From Aurelia coerulea (lineage: Eukaryota > Cnidaria > Scyphozoa > Semaeostomeae > Ulmaridae): a DNA stretch of 64,000 nucleotides. Below the pieces are notes generated by a model that worked only from the letters and a program-made list of their open reading frames with translations, did not search any database and had not been told where the DNA came from. The position numbers and the translations under genes were made by a program. This document shows positions 1 through 11,414 of this stretch, in pieces (within the stretch, counting starts at the first letter, position 1; each line of letters begins with the position of its first letter). The DNA is taken from contig CM076947.1 of NCBI GenBank assembly GCA_039566865.1, positions 875,501-939,500 on the forward strand, read 5' to 3'.

Positions 1-3000
1 AACGAAGAAATACCTATATTTGTGGGGGCCGAGGGCCGAGCGCCATGGTGCCGAGGGCCGGGGCCGGTGATTTCTAATAGCCCTGTGGGGTGTGCTACGT
101 ATAGCTAGTAGCACATTTGATAAATTCTCTCTCCATTGTAATCCATCCTTTATTCCGACTTGTAACAAATTCTTGATAGTTTGGTTAAGACGCTCGACAG
201 CTCCATTTGATTGAGGGCTGTATATTGGTGTAGGCTTATGCTCTATACCATAAACTTTCATGAAGGACTCAAACTCTTCACTTATAAATTGAGGTCCATT
301 GTCTGATACAACTTTTTCTGGAACTCCCCATGTTGCAAACCGATTCTGTAAGAAATCAGTTATAACTTTTGTATCAACGTTATCTGACGCTAGGGCTTCT
401 GGCCATTTTGAATAAAAATCATGCAGCACCACCAAATATCTGAAACCTCTTGGTGCAGACTCAATTGGGCCCATAATATCAATGCTCAACTCCTTCCAGG
501 GACTGTCTGGAAAAGGAGTAGGTTTCAATGGTACTGTTGACTGAGAAGCTGATTTATCAGAATTTGCGCAAGCAATACAATTTCTGACAAAACTCTCACA
601 ATGTTCATCTACTTTAGGCCACCAAGCTAGTGCTCTCATTCTTTGTTTGCATTTAACTATGCCAAAATGACCCTCGTGTATTAATTGTAGCACTTGTCCT
701 TGTAACGATGCAGGTATTACTGCCCTCGTCCCTCTTCCTATACATTGATCTCCCCACAGGTAAAGTTCATTTCGAATATTGTAATATGGCAAAATTTCCT
801 TTGGAATTTCCTTTCTCTCTGGCCACTTTGTTTGCAAAATGTCCACAACTTGTTTCAGTACAGGATCCGAAATGGTCTCCTTTGAAAGCTGTTCTGGTAA
901 AATTGCAAGTGGTTGAGAAAGAATACTGCAAATCGCTGCTTCATCATCCATAGATTCATCACTCACAGGTGTTGGAATCGGCAGCCTTGATAGTGCATCA
1001 GCAACAACATTCTGAGTTGAACTTTTGTACACTACTCTGAAAGTATACCGCAATAATCGTGCGGACCATCTTGCTAAACGTAAAGGTTTGCAACCATTGC
1101 CTTCTGATGATTGTAGCAAAGTGACTAATGACTTATGATCAGTGATGAGCACAAATGGCTTGCCCATCAAATATCTATCCCATTTTTCACAAGCCGAAAT
1201 GCATGCTAAGGCTTCAAGCTCTCCAATGATGTATTTCCTCTCTGTAGTTGAAAGTGTCCTTGATGCAAATGCAACTGGTCGTATTGTACCATCTTCTTGA
1301 CGCTGCGAAAGTTCAGCTCCTAGGCCAACAACAGAAGCATCTGTTGTTACAAAAGTCTCAGCTTTTGGGTTGAAAAATGCAAGGACTGGTGGCTTAATGA
1401 TTTGTGATTTTACTTTTTGCAAGCATTCTTTCTGTTCCTCTCCCCAAACCCATGGTGTCTCTGCCCTAGTTAACTTCCTTACTGGCTCAATCAATTCTGA
1501 ATACTTAGGAGGCAGGAACTTAGCATAGTGATTGAGTAACCCCAGTAGTGATCTTAACTCTGTGACACCTTTGGGTTCTCTTATCTCTTCAATTGCCTTG
1601 ATATTGTCAGGTAACATTGAAATTCCTTTGCTAGATATCTTAACACCTAGCCATTCTAGCTCTTCAGCACAAAACACACATTTTTCTTTGTTCAACGTTA
1701 GTCCATTATCTGATAGTCGTGTAAAAACTTCCTTCAGTCGCTGCAAATGTTGCTCCTTTGTAGCACTTACAACTATGATGTCATCAAGAAACCACAATGC
1801 TCCTTCGCACCCAGCAAGAATAATATCCATCATTCTTTGAAAAGATCCAGGCATATCACTTAGGCCAAATGTCCCTCTACAATACCTGAAGTTTCCTAAG
1901 GGAGTAGTAAAAGCCATCAACTTCTTTGTATCCTCATGAAGGGGAAGCTGGTGGTACGCCGACTTTAAATCTAATTTTGTTACATAATTTGCATCTTTTA
2001 CTGAAGCGAGCAGTGTTTCAATATTTGGCAGTGGATATCTCATTTGCACGATGTTTTGATTCACAGATCTCAAGTCCACACAAAGACGTATTTTGCCATT
2101 TTTACGCTTGGTCAGGACAATTGGACTAATCCAATCAGCAGTACCAATTTTCTCGATAATTCCTTCATCAAGTAGTGCATTGATTTCCTGATCAAGTTCC
2201 TCTTGAAGAGCAAATGGTATGGGTCTTGCCTTATGAGCTACTGGAACTGCTTCTGAGAGTAGCTCAGAACGATGCTGAAACTTAGTTGCACATCCTATTC
2301 CTTCAAACAGTTGATTAAACTCTTGTAACAATCCTTCCGTATCATCCATTTTAACAGTTTGGACTCCCTTTGATTCTATCTGTAACCCCAATGCTTTAAA
2401 TATGTCTAATCCCAGCAAGGATGGCCCATTTGCTATGTAAAGATTGCAATCTATTGTTTTGTCATTATATGTAAGGGAAGTATTGAAGCAGCCCTTAACT
2501 TCTAGGTTTGAATGATCATAATTCACCAGGTTCACTGTTGCTGGTTGCAGTTTGAATTCAGAAAAATGTCTCTTGTAAAGCTTTTCATTCAATATTGAGA
2601 CAGCTGCACCAGTGTCTATAACCATAAACAAAGGCTTTCCGTTGACAAGAACTTGGCAATTAAGATATGGCATTTTGTTGGGTTGATCCCCAACTTTCAA
2701 AATTTGGGGTGAAGAAAACTTATCCATATCCTCATTGTTGGCAGTTGTAGAAATTCTCCTTATTTGGCTAACAGACCTGCAAATTCTTTCAAAGTGCCCC
2801 TTTTTGTTGCATTTCCTGCATACTGCATTTAGAGCTGGACAGTTAGGGTTTTTTGCAAAGTGACCCCCCAGTCCACAGCAAAAACATTTCTGATTTACTT
2901 TACCCAAGCTATTTTTTGAACTAACAACTTGTATACTTTCTGTACAATCTGGAATTTCCACTTTAGATTCCGACAGTAACTTCGCTTCTTTCATCCCACT

Positions 3001-3507
3001 TTCAAGTTGTCTTGCAATTTCTATAGCTTTATCCAACGAATAAGTTTCCAATAACAATCTCTCCCGAATTCTTTGATGTGCTGTCTTTTCAATAAATTGA
3101 TCACAAATCATTTCATTTTCCATTGATTTAAAGTTGCATGTCGACGCCAATTCACGTAGAGCGGCAACGTAATTGTCAACAGACTCCCCTGGGAATTGTT
3201 CTCTTTTTCGAAATTTAAATCTTTCAGCTACCACGTTGACCTTTGGCATAAACTGAATAGCAAGTAACTCCAGTATTTCTTCATATTTTGTCGCTGCAAT
3301 TTTCTCCTCTGAATTTGATGCGTAAACCAATCTTTGGCCTTCTCTCCCCAAGCTGTACAGCAACAAAGATTTCTTCCGATCGGGAGAAAATTCCGAGGCT
3401 CCAGATGCAACCATAAACGTTTCAAACATCCGTATCTATCGACGCCATGGTATCGGTGGCTCACCAGGAGTAATAAGGAACGGGTCCGAAAACGTACTCG
3501 TCGCCAT
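1..3507 (-). CDS. Ty3/gypsy retrotransposon gag-pol polyprotein, cut by window edge
   Basis: Capsid, processing and copying proteins of an LTR retrotransposon. On the minus strand one frame stays open from ATG at 3429 to base 1. Domains in order: gag (about 3420-2900), two zinc knuckles (CxxC..H..C near 2880-2840 and CRKCNKKGHFERIC near 2820-2780), aspartic protease with DTGA near 2616, reverse transcriptase with FLDD at 1791-1780, RNase H with TTDAS near 1345, an H2C2 integrase finger near 670-560, and the integrase core to TPH at 87-85. A better start is ATG at 3507 (MATSTFSDP); between the two lies one TAG at 3438-3436 where the family would have Trp (PWRR*IRMFE). After TPH the frame passes into GC-rich sequence unlike integrase, so the 3' end is probably lost near base 85. 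A TGTTATG-type LTR start may lie at 3654 on the minus strand, unproven. Order PR-RT-RH-IN fits Ty3/gypsy, probably the Mag/K02A2.6-like group. Confidence 0.93.
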
Positions 3508-3726
3508 GTTAAGTATGTAAGCAGTAACTACTCATTTTGTAAACGCAACTATAATCACTTCATCATCGAAGGCCGACATGCCAGACACGCGTTTCATTCA
3601 ACAACCACAACAACACTTGTTCGTTCCCAGTCCATACAACAACAACACATAACACCCCCTGGACTTCATATAATGTTGGGGATTGTTCTTAATATTTACT
3701 TGATGCTTTTGGAAGAATGCAGGTCA

Positions 3727-4392
3727 ATGGATCAAGCTGCCGATGATAAAACTATAGCAGCAGATAGATATGATGTTTCAGATGAAGGGGATGTAAAGAG
3801 TTTAAAATTGAGCGACAAAGTAAGCCAGTTAAGGGAGTTAGGAGAAGCAGTAGTCGACATTGAAAATCGTTTTGCTCGTTTAGATGCCATTATTTCTGGA
3901 GACAATAAGAGAAAAAAGGAACTTTCAGAATTGAGTGACACACGGAAACGAAAAACGAAAAAAAAAAAAGGAAGAGAAATGTGCATCGAAACATTGCTGC
4001 ATCACATTGCAAGACGATAACATAAATTGGGTTCGCAATGGTTCCATACCTTTTGTGAATGTTTCAGCCCACAAGAGGAGCTGGAAATATCGGATGAACG
4101 ATCCTACACGTGTCTGGATTGCCAAGAAGTAAGTTTGTTTGACAGGAAAGATTTGTTTGTTGACAACATTGGCAAAATTATTGAAGAAGAAAATAAAATC
4201 AAAATTGATTCCGTCAATCTGCAAATTCAATGTGACAACCTGAAATCCAAATTTGAGGAGAAGATTGGTGAAAACGAACGAAAGCCGCTTAGTGCGCTAC
4301 ATACCCTGAAAATTGTTCGTAAAGCTCAAATTGTTCGGTCAGCAGCATCGTTTGCACCAGTACTTCCACTGATGACACTTCCATTGGACTAG
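3727..4392 (+). pseudogene. PHD-finger plus coiled-coil fragment, possibly LINE ORF1
   Basis: Two overlapping frames read as one broken protein. The first (to 4020) is acidic then lysine-rich (LGEAVVDIENRFARLDAII, a likely coiled coil). The second (4027-4392) has WFHTFCECFS then YTCLDCQE, the second half of a PHD-type finger, followed by another coiled coil (IGKIIEEENKIKIDSVNLQ). PHD plus coiled coil is known from ORF1 proteins of some CR1-type LINEs, so I infer a 5' relic of such an element. A frameshift lies near the run of A at 3957-3968. No reverse transcriptase follows, and the Ser/Thr/Pro-rich frame at 4401-4730 may or may not belong. Confidence 0.4.
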
Positions 4393-4739
4393 ATGATTCT
4401 TTGGACTTCATCATGGACATTCAAGACAGCCTAGATAATAAACAAGGAGGACCCCTTTCCGGAAGCCTGTTTGAATCCTCCCACCCAAAACTTCCCTCCC
4501 TCCTCTCCTTTAGACCCACAGTTAGCCATAAAATGAATAAATCTCGTCTGTCTAACACAAACAACAGGGAAAGTACGTTAAGAACCAACATAAATAAACC
4601 AACAACACCGTTCCCTTATAGTCACAGACCAACAGACAGCACCTCCACCCCCCCCCCCCCCTTACTAAATCAAGCTACAACCAACGACAAGAATAAACCA
4701 AGCTTTTTGTCAGCAGTTTATTCAGCATAGCGATAACGC

Positions 4740-5560
4740 TCAGCTATTTATATGGACTCAATTCCTTTAAAATGCAGAACATTTTTAAAAAAGCACCAGT
4801 TTGGGTTAAAATCTTACTTACTGACTTGGAAAATCATTGAAACCTAAAAAATGCAGCATCATGTTAAGTCTATTTGCATTTTAGAAACTTATGCCAAAAC
4901 TCATCCGTCCATCCACAAGAGATAAGGCAGGATTTAAAACAACTTGAAGCATGTATTTCAATTTCCAAAATTCGAAGTTTAGGTTGATTCTTGTTGATAT
5001 TTTTGTGTTTAAAGTACCCAATGATAAACAAATAACAGCAATTAAAACTGTTTTTCTTTCAAAATCTTTTACCGGAGAGGAGTGTTACTTGTTTGTCCTG
5101 CGGCCATAATGGGCGACGCTTGAAGAAAATTACGTTTTTACCCCCTTCTTTAAAATCTCCTAAAATCAGTATGAAGAGTTTAAATAAAACATTTTTAATA
5201 ATCTGTGATATTTTTTGCATTATTAGTTGGTGATATAGAGTATTCCGGCTACTTGTTTTTTCATTTATTGCTCTTTTAAGATTTCACTCAGAACTTTGCA
5301 ACGACATGGGCATAATGGGCGACAGTATTTTCTTTTAATTCTTTATTACAAAATCCACTTCAAAAATCTAAGAAGTTGCTCCATGTTGAGAAACCACATT
5401 TGAGGCACAAGTTATCCTCTACTCTATAGCAAAATTTGATGTCTGCTTATCTCATGTTGGGTAGATTTGAGACTATAAGATTGATAAATCTCTATGATAC
5501 CCTGATAAAACAACAAACTTACCAGAGTTGACACATTCTTGACCTTATTGACCGCTTAAT
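4740..5560. other. No gene recognised
   Basis: AT-rich spacer. The phrase cataatgggcgac occurs twice (about 5106 and 5310), so an old interspersed repeat may be present. I see no coding frame, RNA gene or clear terminal repeats. Confidence 0.5.
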
Positions 5561-5573
5561 TGTGTTTTTAACA

Positions 5574-5890
5574 GATGCTGGAAGTAGCAGATATGGTAAT
5601 GATGAACTGCTCATATGTGATAATCATGCCGTGGTCAAGACTGATGTTTTGGTTGCTGCAGAGAAACATGCAATGACTTTGGCATATGAGGAAGGGAATG
5701 AGAATTTAAAGAAATTCAGGGAAATGTTTGTAAGTCAAAAAGAATCCGCATGGAGAAAGAAAATGCTGAAGTCTTTTCCAGCATTTCACATTTGGTTGCA
5801 ACAACAGAAGTTGTTCGAATTTGAGAAGAGTTGGTTTGAGGAGGGTTTTGATGACACTGTCAAAATTGTAAACAGAGCCAAGTTTAAGAA
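5574..5890 (+). CDS. Hypothetical exon, about 100 aa
   Basis: An open frame follows a good acceptor (tgtgtttttaacag, ending 5574). It encodes a charged, probably helical segment (KKFREMFVSQKESAWRKKML ... FHIWLQQQKLFEFEKSWFEEG). It ends by running into a TGTAT microsatellite, so the natural 3' boundary is lost or lies just before about 5890. I do not recognise the family. It may belong with the 7352-7563 exon on the same strand, but I cannot show the splice. Confidence 0.3.
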
Positions 5891-5907
5891 TGCATTGTAC
5901 ATGTACT

Positions 5908-5970
5908 GTCGACTGTATTGTATATGTATTGTATTGTATGTATGTATTGTATGTATTGTATATGTACTGT
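5908..5970. repeat. TGTAT-rich microsatellite
   Basis: Imperfect iterations of tgtattgta and tgtatgta. The repeat fills the downstream end of the preceding open frame, so the Tyr/Cys/Val-rich tail of that frame is repeat and not protein. Confidence 0.8.
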
Positions 5971-6007
5971 TGACTTTAGATTTTTTTATATAATCATCAA
6001 TTGGGAG

Positions 6008-6707
6008 TGTTGGAAATATGATGATTCTATTAGAATAATAATATTTGTGTTTACCCCCCCCCCCCTCCTCTATCCAGAGACAATAGACTTGATTGGATAA
6101 GAAGACACAGGACCTATTTCATCGCATTGTGATTGGACGATAAAACCCGTTGTTACTGTTGTTATTGTATCAATGCTAGTAGATAATGAAAATGATGCAA
6201 TTCCTGCGGCAAATGTTATTACCTCCGAGAACAATGATTGCAGTGATGGTAATGATAGTGATGGGGATGAAGTCATTCGTGCAACAGCTAGCATTGATGA
6301 GATTGAAGAAGGTACAGATGAAGATGAGGACAGTTTTCAAGAAGAAGAAAGAAGTGTTGGAAAGATGATGATTCTATTAGAATAATAATATTTGTGTTTA
6401 CCCCCCCCCCCCCCCCTCCTCTATCCAGAGACAATAGACTTGATTGGATAAGAAAACACAGGACCTATTTCATCGCATTGTGATTGGATGATAAAAGCCG
6501 TTGTTACTGTTGTTATTGTATCAATGATAGTAGATAATGAAAATGATGCAATTCCTGCAGCAAATGTTATTACCTCAGAGAACAATGATTGCAGTGATAG
6601 TAATGATAGTGATGGGGATGAAGTCATTCGTGCAACAGCTAGCATTGATGAGATTGAAGAAGGTACAGATGAAGATGAGGACAGTTTTCAAGAAGAAGAA
6701 AGAAGAA
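6008..6707 (+). repeat. Head-to-tail duplication of a ~351-bp unit
   Basis: The unit beginning tgttggaaatatgatgatt at 6008 recurs at 6355, and both copies end in the same acidic coding stretch (DNENDAIPAANVITSENN ... EEGTDEDEDSFQEEER). The copies differ by a few substitutions and by the length of an internal C-run (12 versus 16), which accounts for the changed spacing inside the unit. Near-identity implies a recent tandem duplication. In each copy the Asp/Glu-rich frame is open, but it is interrupted at the unit start, so the array probably duplicates one exon of an unidentified gene and its upstream intron. Confidence 0.85.
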
Positions 6708-6987
6708 GTTGGTTTGCCTGCTGTTTCAACACCTGGTTCTGGCACAAATCTGATATTGAAGCTGGTGCAGATGCTGGAAAGCTGACGAAATGCTGTGGAA
6801 GAGGAACAGAAGTAGCAGGCGTCTGAAACTGCTGCAGAAGCTGATGCAAAAGGCTCATCATTTGTGCAGGATTGGATGTGGCTGGAAAACTTGGTGGCTG
6901 GGGTGGAGGAGCGACTGCACCGGAGGCAAACTGCGGAGGAGCAACCGGTACAGGCAGAAACGAGGTCACAATTCCTTTGGCGGCCAT
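6688..6987 (-). CDS. Hypothetical Pro/Gln/Ala-rich ORF
   Basis: 99 codons from ATG at 6987. The composition is low-complexity and biased (VAPPPQPPSFPATSNPAQMM, then LLHQLLQQFQTP). It reads like a disordered activation-type or ORF1-like N-terminus, but no domain is recognisable. Frames on the opposite strand are also open, so coding direction is uncertain. It could be a first exon with a donor near its end. Confidence 0.2.
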   Translation of the reverse strand: MAAKGIVTSFLPVPVAPPQFASGAVAPPPQPPSFPATSNPAQMMSLLHQLLQQFQTPATSVPLPQHFVSFPASAPASISDLCQNQVLKQQANQLLLSSS

Positions 6988-7351
6988 TTTGGGAAACGTG
7001 CAAGCTGTGCAGGTGGCTGGAACGGAAGATGTGGGCCTATATAACAGATAACTTTTAAGCCAGTTACTTTCACATCAACAGTACAGCACTTCAAATTAAA
7101 AATGAAACTGCCAAATGCAACTGGTGGAAGCGATTGAAACAAATACAAACGGGTTGATGGTAAAACTAGCGTTATCATTGACTCATTTTAAAAACGATTA
7201 CTTTTATCACATGTTTGTTTTAACGCGGGGCAGTGAAATGCAGCCTTGATATGCTGTTTAGATAGCAGTTAGCTTAGATGTCTGTTCAATCATTTTAGCA
7301 GGATAAATTTATGTAATTGTAATATATCATTAATTTCATTCAAAGCTGCAG

Positions 7352-7563
7352 GGAAGATACCCAATTCGTACCTAAGAAACATCATCGTCAACGTGGTGTT
7401 GGAAGGCAATGTTGGTCAAAAGGGCATATGGGGTGATGAAAGTTTTTGTCCCTCGTGGTGGCCAAGGACGGTTGAATTCATGTCACCAAACTATAGGAAT
7501 CGAGATGGTGAGGATTTCGTTCTTTTAAATGTCATAGATATCAGAGATGGCAATTTTAATTGA
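7352..7563 (+). CDS. Hypothetical 3' exon with WWP motif
   Basis: After a possible acceptor (agctgcag, ending 7351), 70 codons are open to TGA at 7561-7563. The peptide looks like real protein (IPNSYLRNIIVNVVLEGNVG, then CPSWWPRTVEFMSPNY). WWP followed by a short terminal segment resembles the end of unnamed repeat-derived proteins in invertebrate genomes, from memory only. It is probably the last exon of the gene whose acidic exon is duplicated at 6.0-6.7 kb. Confidence 0.3.
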
Positions 7564-7698
7564 AAGTGTTTTGAACTGCAGCATCCCCTTTCCCCGTAAT
7601 TTCTGCCAAAATGCGATGCAATTGAAGATGTGTACATAAATAAATATAAACAGCGTTATCAAATAACTGCTGAAACATGAATATTGAATTTTGTCAGC

Positions 7699-8258
7699 TT
7701 AACCCTATCTGACCTGGGTGTTTTGAAACACTCAATGCCTAGGGGGGGGGGGGGCGGATTCCACCCCCCCTGTTTATCTCTGTTGTCATATGGCAGCCAA
7801 ACTTGGCACAAAGGTAGTTCATTATATAAACAATGAAGATTTGAAATCATAATCCAATTAGCGATGTTGTTGTTGTTGCTAGAGCATGATGATCATTATG
7901 ATGTCATATGACGTCATATAAATGAAAGGTTGCTAAAAGGTCATGAAACTTTATCGTTCATAAAGAAACGAAAGATATAGATCAAAATATATATAAATTC
8001 TTAATTTAGACTTAATTGGACCAATTAAACATAATCAAGAGAGATACAAAGTATGTTTTTCACAGAGTGCCGTATGAAAAATTGGTAACCATGGAGACAA
8101 GGCTAAAAATAGAATGTCCAAATTGTTGCAATTTTATTGCTCTATGATACAAAGTTAAACTTACGAAGTATCAGAGGCCTGCTGCATGTGTGGAAAACGG
8201 TGTAAACAAAAATGTACTAGGGGGGGCGGATTCGGCCCCCCAGGTCAGATAGGGTTAA
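7699..8258. mobile_element. TTAA-flanked non-autonomous DNA transposon with G/C-run ends
   Basis: Terminal inverted repeats CCCTATCTGACCTGGG (7703) and CCAGGTCAGATAGGG (ending 8254) are flanked on both sides by TTAA (7699-7702 and 8255-8258). A G-run/C-run pair sits just inside the left end and again near the right end. TTAA duplication is the signature of piggyBac or Kolobok transposases; none is encoded in these 560 bp, so the copy depends on another element. Relatives start at 12,861, 19,657, 25,834, 26,243 and 42,468. Confidence 0.85.
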
Positions 8259-8920
8259 GACGATGCAACTACTATTCAAACAATTTTGCAGAGCAATGAC
8301 TTAAGGTGCTACATACCAAATTATTACACATTGCTCTATTTTGGTTATTATAACAGATATTGACTTCAAACTTTGACAGGTTGTCATAATTAATATTTTG
8401 TCACACTGAAGATTTCAAAAGTTTAAAATGCATGCATAAATTAAGGTGGTCGCTTGCGTAAAGTTTGAAACTTTTGTAAATTCTAGAAAATCTTCCCTTT
8501 AACATACAAAGTTTATTTTCGGCAAAAACAAGGTCCTTGATGCACTGCAGACCCTAGACCTGTTTTGGTGTTTATATCTTGCTCGGTTGTTGAAAAATTT
8601 AGGTTTTATGAAAATCTCACATTGGGCCGCAGCCGCAACCTTGATTAATTTGATTTTCACTTGTACTTTTGAAAAAAAAGTTGGTCTAGGATTCAATTTC
8701 TCTTGGCAGACCGCTGCCGGAACCCCTTTTTCTCTAACTCTTCCAAATTTCAACCAAAAAGGTAAAGGCTTCTTTATGCTACACTGTACAAAACTTTTTA
8801 GTGCCGAAAAAATCTTATTTTGAGAAAAACACAGTTAAAGTTTCGTCCTTCCATTTTCCACACATAAATGTCTTCAGTTTGTTCAGAATGCTCCACTTTG
8901 ATAAACTTCTTCTTCCTGCT
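8259..8920. other. No gene recognised
   Basis: AT-rich sequence between the TTAA element and the 3' end of the Mutator-like transposase. The small open frames on both strands overlap each other and have no recognisable protein character. It may contain the 3' end of that transposon, but I see no terminal repeat. Confidence 0.4.
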
Positions 8921-8921
8921 C

Positions 8922-9953
8922 TTATTCCACATCCTCATAACCTCTTTTTATCGATCTTAACTTTCTTCTTCTCTGATTCCCTTTATCACTGGCCTGCCTC
9001 TGACTGTCATTTACGCGTCTTGAATCTCTCCTTCTAATTCCATCTATCATGTTCTTACCGGGATTTATGCCCAGTTTCAGGAGAACCTTGCAAATTCCTT
9101 TAGCCCCATCATTAAAATTTATTACAGCTGAAGCTGTACCAATTTCCATCGTATGCCTTGAGCAATATACCTGTTTAGGACATTTTTGCCATATTACGCC
9201 ATGCAGAGATTCATTAACATTTTGCGTTTGTCCATGTGTGCACTTTTTCAACAAATCATCATTGCTAAGGTCAGTGAAAACAGGGGTGACAGCTTCTTTC
9301 ACTGCAACTGGCAATGTAATGTGCTCTTTATAGGTAATCTTGCCAGTCTCTTTGTCTGATTGGTACTTGCACCAACTGCCCTTTCCCCTAGGACAATATT
9401 TGTGCCTTTCTGTAGTGTTTGTATGTTCTGAGCAATGAAAGAGTATTGCAATGATTGACTTTTTCATTGCATACACATTATTAACATTTTGCCTTATGGC
9501 CATGCCATAGTAGTTCTGCAAGGCATTTATAACTTTTTTTGTTAATCTTTTCTTTCCAGACAATTTCTTACCATCCGATAACAATTCACCTCTTTTGTGT
9601 GCAACTAGGTTTCACAAACGAGTCCCCATCCTCTTCTGGACGTGACCAACACATCCTAATTTATCTATAGTGCAATTATCATATGGAGCAGACTCCACAA
9701 CACTTTGGTGAGCTTTGGTGTCACCATCCCCAACCAGACATCTAATGCTAGACAGGCCACAGTCATCGCTTTTTTTTTTTTTAGCATTGTTTGTAGCATC
9801 TATGTAAAATTGTATGCAGTTTAGCATTTTTTTTAAACAATGCCATGGGGTAGACATAGACTTTTGCTCCTCGTGGCATCGTCCTTGTAGTATTGTAAAG
9901 TAGTTTGTAGGTAAAGTAGTCTGTAACATTTATTGTAAAATTTTAATTGAAAA

Positions 9954-9988
<35 letters not shown>

Positions 9989-11044
9989 CAATGTAACCAA
10001 CATATCGCAGATTCAGATATGGTATAGATCTTTTAAACATGTTTATTGCTACTGCTACTTCCATAGCCCCTGAAGATTCTCTGTGGTTTATTGCACATTT
10101 TTCTTGGTGTTTCATCTTCCATTTATCATATTGATCTGTTCCTTTCCTTGCTTCCCAATGCTGACAGCTTTTGCAGGTCTTTGTCATTACATAAGTGTCA
10201 AGGCACTTGCCATTCTCTCTTGACATAAGAGTTACGATCCCATTCAGATATGCGTAACCCCTTCTCTGCCATGTGCCATCAACTGAGACATGACAGTCTG
10301 CAATAATAGTATCATCAAGAACCCCTAGCTTTTCCCTTGTTTCCTTTGCTGCAACCTTTTGACTTGTTTGAGAAACATCAGAATAACAACTATGCAGGGT
10401 TTTATTAAGGGAATCATACGATTTTTGAGTGATGCATGCAGGCATATTCATGCAGCTTGCAAATGTCTCGATACCTCTGAGGCCTTTTCCAACTTCACGA
10501 AAGGCAACTGATGCTCTTGCGTTGACTTCAAAAGTATTTGGCCCTTGCTGATCACAATCCAAGATCTTCTTGGATGAGTACATTTTATTTGTCCATTGGC
10601 ACACCAAACACTCAAGCTCTAGTAATAATGAGAATCCTTTCCTGCAGCCAGCACTGGAAGATAGTTTCAATTTGCTGGAACAATTTTATCATTTTTCAAC
10701 TAATTTGATAATTGAAAACAAAACTGTCAGGTCAAGTAAGATAAAACCTTCCTTAATGTCCGATGTTGCCCCCTCATCATCAAGTTGTGATTCATAGTCA
10801 TCCAAATGCAGCTTCTTTTTGGAGGCTGATGACACTTCATTTGGTTAACTTCTCGATCATTTTGTTTTGGTGTTTCAGCTGTTGATTGACCTGTTAGGCC
10901 TTCTTTTCCATCATGCTCAGTACTGTTAACCACCTCTCCCACCAAAGCATCAGTAGTAATCTTTGATGGAATTATGGTATGTTGGTTTCCTTTGAACCTA
11001 TACTTCCTTGGGTGAACTTTCCTCCTTCTTTCTTTGTTTCCCAT
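8922..11044 (-). pseudogene. Mutator-like DDE transposase, broken
   Basis: Would have catalysed cut-and-paste movement of a Mutator-type element. Minus-strand pieces in order: N-terminus from 11044 (MGNKERRRKVHPRKYRFKG), core with DCHVSVDGTWQRRGY (first Asp, about 10290), HRESSGAMEVAVAINMF, VGDGDTKAH (second Asp, near 9740), CVGHVQKRMGTRL, and the 9584-8922 segment with QTQNVNESLHGVIW carrying the likely catalytic Glu. The layout matches the Mutator-like transposase domain common in animal genomes. Damage: a frameshift near 10,850-10,670, a 250-bp retroposon at 9734-9983, and TGA at 9614-9612 where Arg is expected. The rest of the frame is open, so decay is fairly recent. Confidence 0.85.
9734..9983 (+). 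mobile_element. Poly(A) retroposon inserted in the Mutator-like transposase
   Basis: The insert ends on the plus strand with about 24-27 A (to 9984) and is flanked by an 8-bp direct repeat atccccaa (9726-9733 and 9984-9991). Insert plus one repeat is 258 bp, a multiple of three. Removing it joins the disrupted transposase as RYVGYIGD-GDTKAH, the expected motif. The poly(A) tail and target duplication point to LINE-driven retroposition of a SINE or short RNA. I recognise no Pol III boxes and cannot name the source RNA. Confidence 0.75.
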
Positions 11045-11414
11045 ACCAATTCAAGTCAGCCATCATCCATTGGTTCATTTGAAACCAATGGTAAGATTGC
11101 AAATGAAGCTGCAAAGACGACTACATGACCGACATCACCCTCCAGCCTCCCTTTAGAATAACCTCCTTTGGATTGAAATAATGGAATATGTCTCTGTGAG
11201 CCTAGGAACTCAAGAGCATTGAACATAAAAAAGTCAAAAGCCATTGCTAAGTGGTTGCTAAGGTAGTTTTCCTGGCATACTGTTACAATTTTGTAATAAT
11301 TTAGAATAAAGAGACAAGATACGTGAATTGTCTTAATATTAAATGATTCTACGATAATTTGGTAAAATATTAAAACATTGATGAAACATACGAAATTTTG
11401 GTCCATGATTAGGT
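11045..11414. other. No gene recognised
   Basis: AT-rich spacer between the divergent transposase relic (minus) and the plus-strand coding relic at 11,415. Promoters of either could lie here; I see no clear motif. Confidence 0.4.

Noticed and set aside
3334..4020. 228-codon plus-strand ORF
   Set aside because: Its first half is antisense to gag of the gypsy element and has no protein character; only the part after about 3,720 was kept as a possible PHD-finger fragment.
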